A stretch of DNA of 11,951 nucleotides, taken from NCBI GenBank assembly GCA_023434095.1, contig JAEYTJ010000011.1, positions 1 to 11,951 of the forward strand, written 5' to 3'. A program made the position numbers and the translations under genes. Source of the stretch: Pseudomonadota bacterium (lineage in GTDB: Bacteria; Pseudomonadota; Alphaproteobacteria; Rhizobiales; Xanthobacteraceae). Shown here piece after piece: positions 8,245 to 11,951 of the stretch (position 1 is the first letter of the stretch; each line of letters starts with the position of its first letter). Under the pieces are notes generated by a model. It was not told where the DNA came from, did not search any database, and saw only the letters and a list, made by a program, of their open reading frames with translations.

Positions 8245-9171
8245 TCAGTCATGGAACGGCGCGACATCAACGCGCCGGCCCAGCAGGAAGGCGTCGGCGA
8301 CAAGCTGCAGCGGGGCGAGGTCGACATCCGACCGCCCTTCTTCAACAAGCGCGACGAAATGCTTGTAGATATTGGCGTATTCCGCTTCCGGCTGGGCGCT
8401 CAGCACCTGGCCGTCGAGCGAGAGTTCGGCCCCGCCCTTGGCGAGCAGCAGCGTGCCCCGGTCGGTGTCGACTTCGATGTCCCAGCTCTGCGGGCCGGTC
8501 TGCAGGAAATCGAGATCGGCCTGCACCGGCAGCCCGGCCGCATCCGCGAAAGCGACCGTGGCGGCGATGGGGGCGGCGCAGTTCGAGGGGAAGGACAGTT
8601 CCGCGCCGGTGACGAAGACCGGGCGCAGCAGGATGGCGGTGAGGATCGACAGCGCGTTGATGGCAGGGTCGAACACGCCGAGCCCGCCCGGCTCCCAGAT
8701 CCAGCGCTGGCCCGGGTGCCAGACGCGGACATCCTCCTTCCACGTCACCCGCACCGCGCGCGGCACCACCTCGGCGAGGAAGGCGCGGGCCGGTTCCACC
8801 GCCGGGGCGAAGCGCGAATGCCAGGTGGCGAACAGGGTGCGTCCCGACGCCTGCGCAGCCGCTACCAGCGGGCCGAGCTCGCTCACCGTCGCGCCGGGCG
8901 GCTTCTCCAGCAGCACATGCTTGCCGGCCTTGAGCGCCAGCGCCGCGAGGTCGTGGCGCCCTTGCGGTGGGGTGCACAGCGCGACGGCGTCAATGGGCTC
9001 GCCGCTCGCCAGCAGATCGGCCAGGGTGGAGAAATGGGCGACGCCGTCGAGCGAGGCGTTGCGGCTGGCGACGGCGACGAGTTCGATGCCCTCCGTCGCG
9101 GCGATGGCGGGGAGGTGCTGGTCGCGGGCGATCTTGCCGAGGCCGACAAGGGCGAGGCGGATCAGGCTCAT
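8245..9171 (-). CDS. L-arabinose/D-galactose 1-dehydrogenase, Gfo/Idh/MocA family
   Basis: Oxidises the aldose at C1 with NAD(P)+ to its lactone, the first enzymatic step of the pathway (EC 1.1.1.46/1.1.1.48/1.1.1.376 activities). The 308-residue product has an N-terminal Rossmann motif ALVGLGKIARDQHLPAI (7-23), CTPPQGRH (66-73) and the family's catalytic lysine K90 in EKPPGAT. The C-terminal domain has FDPAINALSIL (167-177) with D168 and N172. K90/D168/N172 align one position off the K91/D169/N173 set I recall for Azospirillum L-arabinose 1-dehydrogenase, which also uses D-galactose. The ATG overlaps the upstream stop as ATGA and has GGGGAGG seven bases before it. Acceptance of both L-arabinose and D-galactose would let one enzyme feed both lower branches. 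Coenzyme preference cannot be read from the sequence with confidence. Confidence 0.9.
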   Translation of the reverse strand: MSLIRLALVGLGKIARDQHLPAIAATEGIELVAVASRNASLDGVAHFSTLADLLASGEPIDAVALCTPPQGRHDLAALALKAGKHVLLEKPPGATVSELGPLVAAAQASGRTLFATWHSRFAPAVEPARAFLAEVVPRAVRVTWKEDVRVWHPGQRWIWEPGGLGVFDPAINALSILTAILLRPVFVTGAELSFPSNCAAPIAATVAFADAAGLPVQADLDFLQTGPQSWDIEVDTDRGTLLLAKGGAELSLDGQVLSAQPEAEYANIYKHFVALVEEGRSDVDLAPLQLVADAFLLGRRVDVAPFHD

Positions 9172-10766
9172 GGGCGGGCCTCCCCGGAAAGTTCGAGCCG
9201 ACCGTCGACGAGGCGCGGCAGGCCGAGCGGATTACCCGCCTGCACGGCGGCGGGGAGCAGCGCCTCCGGCAGGTCCTGGTAGCAGACCGGGCGCAGGAAG
9301 CGGCGGATGGCGAGCGTGCCCACCGAGGTGGAACGCTGGTCGGAGGTCGCGGGGAACGGCCCGCCATGCACCATGGCGTGGCAGACTTCGACGCCCGTCG
9401 GCCAGCCATTGGCGAGAATGCGGCCGGCCTTGTCCTCCAGAGTGGGCAGCAGCCGGGCTGCGAGGGCGTGGTCAGCGGCATCCAGTTGCAGCGTCGCGGT
9501 GAGCTGGCCTTCCAGCGCCCCGGCCACCGCGGCCATGTCCGCCTCGTCGGCGCAGCGGATCACCAACGAGGAGGCGCCGAACACTTCGTGCGACAGCACC
9601 GGCTCGCGCAGGAAGGCTTGCGCCTCGGTGACGAACAGCGCCGGGCGGCAGGCATTGACGCCGCCCTCACGGCCATGAGCCAGTTCGGTAACCTCCGCCT
9701 GGCTTTCCAGCGCGGCGACGCCCTTGCCATAGGCGCCGGCAATGCCTGCCGTGAGCATGGTCGCGGCCGGAGCGACGGCCACGGCTTCGGCAGCGGCGGC
9801 GAGGAAACGGTCCAGCGCCGGGCCGGCCATCGCGATGACGAGGCCCGGATTGGTGCAGAACTGGCCCGCTCCCATCGTCAGCGAACCGACAAAGCCGGTG
9901 GCCAGCGCCTCGGCGCGTGCGTCCAGCGCGGCGGGCAGCAGGAACACCGGGTTGATGCTGCTCATCTCGGCGAAGACCGGGATCGGCTCGGGCCGGTTGG
10001 CGGCGATGCGGCACAGAGCGAGGCCGCCGCCGCGCGAGCCGGTGAAGCCCACCGCCTTGACGCGCGGATCGGCCACCAGCGCGGAGCCGAGCTCATGCGA
10101 CGTACCGGTGAGCAGCGAGAACACGCCTTCCGGCAGGCCGGCTTCGGCCACCGCCGCGCGAATGGCGCGGCCAACCAGTTCCGAGGTGCCGGGATGGGCG
10201 GGATGACCCTTGACGATGACCGGGCAGCCCGCCGCCAGCGCCGAGGCGGTGTCGCCGCCGGCGACGGAGAAGGCGAGGGGGAAGTTCGAGGCGCCGAACA
10301 CCGCCACCGGGCCGATGCCGATATGGCGCAGGCGCAGATCGGCGCGCGGCAGCGGCGTACGCGCGGGCAGGGCGCTGTCGAGACGCGGCTCGTCGGCGCC
10401 GCCGGCACGCACCCAGCTGGCGAACAGCCTGAGCTGGCCGGTGGTGCGGGCACACTCGCCGGTGAGCCGGGCGACGGGCAGGCCGGTCTCGCGCGCGGCA
10501 CGGGCGATCAACACATCACCGAGCGACTCGATGTTGGCGGCGATTGCCTCCAGGAAAGCCGCACGGGCCCCCGGAGCGGTGGCGCGGTAGAGCGGGAAGG
10601 CGGCGTCGGCAAGGGCGGTGGCCGCGGCGACCTCGGCCGGGCCGGCCTCGAAGAAGGCCGGCTCCAGCGTCGTACCGGTGGCGGGATCGATCGCCTGGAA
10701 TGTCGCCGCGCCGGTGAGGTCGCGGGACCCGAGAAGAGCGGCTCCGGTAAGCTCGGTCATGGCCAT
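9168..10766 (-). CDS. 2-oxoglutarate (alpha-ketoglutaric) semialdehyde dehydrogenase
   Basis: Oxidises 2,5-dioxopentanoate to 2-oxoglutarate (EC 1.2.1.26), the end of the non-phosphorylating pentose route into the TCA cycle. The 532-residue product belongs to the longer NADP-type ALDH/KGSADH subgroup of about 525 residues. Visible active-site elements are FGASNFPLAF (157-166, N161), VKGHPAHPGTSE (185-196, K186), the cofactor loop GFTGSRGGG (240-248), E267 in FAEMSS, catalytic C304 in GQFCTNPG and HEVFG (403-407). The start is ambiguous. ATG 10766 (MAMTEL) lies 5 nt after the upstream stop, ATG 10760 is possible, and GTG 10775 would overlap that stop as GTGA with GAGG eight bases ahead. The stop overlaps the next gene by 4 nt. 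It follows the KDA dehydratase directly, which fits its substrate. A general aldehyde dehydrogenase is unlikely in this context. Confidence 0.92.
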   Translation of the reverse strand: MAMTELTGAALLGSRDLTGAATFQAIDPATGTTLEPAFFEAGPAEVAAATALADAAFPLYRATAPGARAAFLEAIAANIESLGDVLIARAARETGLPVARLTGECARTTGQLRLFASWVRAGGADEPRLDSALPARTPLPRADLRLRHIGIGPVAVFGASNFPLAFSVAGGDTASALAAGCPVIVKGHPAHPGTSELVGRAIRAAVAEAGLPEGVFSLLTGTSHELGSALVADPRVKAVGFTGSRGGGLALCRIAANRPEPIPVFAEMSSINPVFLLPAALDARAEALATGFVGSLTMGAGQFCTNPGLVIAMAGPALDRFLAAAAEAVAVAPAATMLTAGIAGAYGKGVAALESQAEVTELAHGREGGVNACRPALFVTEAQAFLREPVLSHEVFGASSLVIRCADEADMAAVAGALEGQLTATLQLDAADHALAARLLPTLEDKAGRILANGWPTGVEVCHAMVHGGPFPATSDQRSTSVGTLAIRRFLRPVCYQDLPEALLPAAVQAGNPLGLPRLVDGRLELSGEARP

Positions 10767-10771
10767 CGCGC

Positions 10772-11704
10772 TCACTTGCCCCACCTCAATACCAGCGGAT
10801 CGAGCCGGCGGGCTAGTTCGAGCAGGCCGGCCCGCGTCGCCGGGTGTACCGGCGGCAGGGGCGCGCGCAGCGTGTCGTGCTTGATGACCCCGCCTTCCTG
10901 CATCAGGATTTTCGCCGTGGCGAAGCCCGCCTGCCGGTTCTCGTAATTGATCAGCGGCAGCCAGCGCTGATAGGCGTCGAGCGCCGCCGCGCGGTCTCCG
11001 GCGACATAGGGGTCGATGATCTCGCGAATACCGTCGGGAAAGCCGCCGCCGGTCATGGCGCCGGTGGCCCCCGCATCGAGATCGGCCATCAGCGTGATCG
11101 CTTCCTCGCCGTCCCACGGGCCGATGATGGACTCGCCGCCGGCCTCGATCAGCGCCCGCAGCTTGTTCGCCGCCTGCGGCACCTCGATCTTGAAATAGGC
11201 GAGGTTCTCGATCTCCTGCGCCATCTTGGCCAGGAACGGCACGGAGAGCGGCGTGCCGGCGACGGGCGCGTCCTGCACCATGATCGGGATGTCGATGGCG
11301 TCGGACACCGCCTTGTAGAACGCATAGACGGAAGGCTCCGGCACGCGGAAGGTGGCGCCGTGATAGGGCGGCATCACCATCACCATCGCCGCGCCCGCCT
11401 CCTGCGCCCGGCGCGAACGCTCGGCGCAGATATGGGTGGCGAAATGGGTGGTGGTGACGATGACCGGCACCCGGCCCGCCACATGTTCCAGCACCGTGGT
11501 CATGACGAGATCGCGCTCGTCATCCGCCAGCACGAACTGCTCGGAGAAATTGGCGAGGATGCAGAGGCCGTGCGAGCCGGCATCGATCATGAAATCGATG
11601 CAGCGCTTCTGGCCGTCGAGATCGAGCCGGCCATCGGCGTCGAACACGGTCGGCGCGACCGGGAACACGCCCTTATACGGGCCGGCGGCGGAAAGGCGGG
11701 TCAT
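10772..11704 (-). CDS. L-2-keto-3-deoxyarabonate dehydratase, DHDPS/DapA family
   Basis: Dehydrates and deaminates-like rearranges L-2-keto-3-deoxyarabonate, by Schiff-base chemistry, to 2-oxoglutarate semialdehyde (EC 4.2.1.43), feeding the next gene's dehydrogenase. The 310-residue product is a DapA-family TIM barrel, near the 309 residues of the Azospirillum enzyme it resembles. The Schiff-base lysine is K172 in AYFKIEVPQ. DapA's YNxP segment is replaced by VQDAPVAG (143-150), so the usual tyrosine is absent; with GATGAMTGGGFPDG (212-225) this points to a sugar-acid dehydratase rather than dihydrodipicolinate synthase. It starts at ATG 11704 with GAGG six bases upstream, 8 nt after the previous stop. 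An aldolase acting on keto-deoxy acids is the main alternative, but the semialdehyde dehydrogenase next door favours the dehydratase. No deamination is involved: the net reaction is loss of water only. Confidence 0.88.
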   Translation of the reverse strand: MTRLSAAGPYKGVFPVAPTVFDADGRLDLDGQKRCIDFMIDAGSHGLCILANFSEQFVLADDERDLVMTTVLEHVAGRVPVIVTTTHFATHICAERSRRAQEAGAAMVMVMPPYHGATFRVPEPSVYAFYKAVSDAIDIPIMVQDAPVAGTPLSVPFLAKMAQEIENLAYFKIEVPQAANKLRALIEAGGESIIGPWDGEEAITLMADLDAGATGAMTGGGFPDGIREIIDPYVAGDRAAALDAYQRWLPLINYENRQAGFATAKILMQEGGVIKHDTLRAPLPPVHPATRAGLLELARRLDPLVLRWGK

Positions 11705-11712
11705 CCTGCACC

Positions 11713-11951
11713 TCAGTGATTGTCACGGGGAACGGGCGAACCCGAACGCCCGACCAGAAAGTCGAAATCCGCGCCGCGGTCGGCCTGCAGCACGTGGTCG
11801 ATGTAAAGCCGCTGATAGCCACGCGCGGCGTGCGGCTCCGGCGGCACCCAGGCGGCGCGGCGGGCGGCCATTTCCTCCTCGCTCACATGCAGATGCAGCG
11901 AGCGGGCGGGCACGTCGAGCGTGATCAGGTCGCCATTGCGGACCAGCGCCA
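11713..11951 (-). CDS. L-arabinonate/D-galactonate dehydratase, IlvD/Edd family (C-terminal 78 residues)
   Basis: Only the C-terminus is in the window; the gene's 5' end lies beyond the right edge. Translating from 11949 to the TGA at 11713 gives 78 residues. They begin ALVRNGDLITLDVPARSLHL and end with GYQRLYIDHVLQADRGADFD followed by a VPRDNH terminus. The GYxxLYxxHVLQADxGxDFDFL signature is the C-terminal tail of L-arabinonate-type dehydratases in the IlvD/Edd family. The enzyme would make L-2-keto-3-deoxyarabonate for the following gene. L-arabinonate and D-galactonate share configuration at C2-C4, and related enzymes accept both, so it may also supply DgoK. The active-site cysteines lie outside the window, so integrity of the full protein is unverified. 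It differs in its tail from the XylD-like dehydratase at 8228-6408. Confidence 0.88.
   Translation of the reverse strand, partial: ALVRNGDLITLDVPARSLHLHVSEEEMAARRAAWVPPEPHAARGYQRLYIDHVLQADRGADFDFLVGRSGSPVPRDNH

Noticed and set aside
8229..8348. Longer starts for the XylD-like dehydratase at 8252 or 8348
   Set aside because: They overlap the upstream dehydrogenase gene and encode a sequence unlike the family. ATG 8228 has GGAG six bases upstream and gives the expected length of about 600 residues.
6411..8612. Very long plus-strand open frame (733 codons) opposite the XylD-like dehydratase
   Set aside because: It is antisense to a gene with clear family motifs. Its translation is low-complexity, rich in Gly/Ala/Arg/His/Asp, and has no recognisable domain. 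Such shadows arise in high-GC DNA from third-position bias.
8967..10946. Plus-strand open frame of 659 codons opposite the semialdehyde dehydrogenase
   Set aside because: It covers a convincing ALDH gene in antisense, with an Arg/Gly/Ala-rich translation and no domain, and runs across the junction of two real minus-strand genes.

Overview
The window is a single, tightly packed, unidirectional operon fragment. All eleven genes lie on the minus strand, so transcription runs from position 11951 down to 1. Base composition is strongly GC-rich with heavy G/C bias at third codon positions. The transport genes closely resemble the ChvE-GguA-GguB sugar importer of Agrobacterium, and the oxidative pentose enzymes resemble those of Azospirillum and Caulobacter. 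This points to an alphaproteobacterium, probably of the Hyphomicrobiales (Rhizobiales). I cannot fix the genus from the sequence.

In transcription order the layout is: the 3' end of an IlvD/Edd-family L-arabinonate (or D-galactonate) dehydratase (11951-11713); a DapA-like L-2-keto-3-deoxyarabonate dehydratase (11704-10772); 2-oxoglutarate semialdehyde dehydrogenase (10766-9168); a Gfo/Idh/MocA L-arabinose/D-galactose 1-dehydrogenase (9171-8245); a second, XylD-like IlvD/Edd dehydratase (8228-6408); an SMP-30 sugar lactonase (6421-5513); 2-dehydro-3-deoxygalactonokinase DgoK (5513-4587); KDPGal aldolase DgoA (4590-3919); the periplasmic binding protein ChvE (3823-2753); the ABC ATPase GguA (2685-1135); and the permease GguB (1138 to beyond position 1). 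Both edge genes are cut. Most junctions are ATGA-type overlaps or gaps under 20 nt. Only two gaps are longer: 95 nt before chvE, and 67 nt between chvE and gguA, which holds a perfect 10-bp-stem hairpin. No stretch above 300 bases lacks a gene.

Taken together the genes describe uptake plus oxidative, isomerase-free catabolism of aldoses. ChvE-GguAB imports the sugar. The 1-dehydrogenase and lactonase convert it to the aldonate, and a dehydratase makes the 2-keto-3-deoxy acid. Five-carbon products (from L-arabinose) go through the keto-deoxy-acid dehydratase and the semialdehyde dehydrogenase to 2-oxoglutarate. Six-carbon products (from D-galactose) are phosphorylated by DgoK and split by DgoA to pyruvate and glyceraldehyde 3-phosphate (De Ley-Doudoroff route). 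The XylD-like dehydratase suggests D-xylonate is a further substrate, although no D-xylose dehydrogenase of the usual type and no XylX-type dehydratase lie inside the window. No regulator or main promoter is visible; both presumably lie beyond the right edge. The enzyme families are known. What deserves attention is their combination in one operon and a few regulatory structures; I see no wholly new system.
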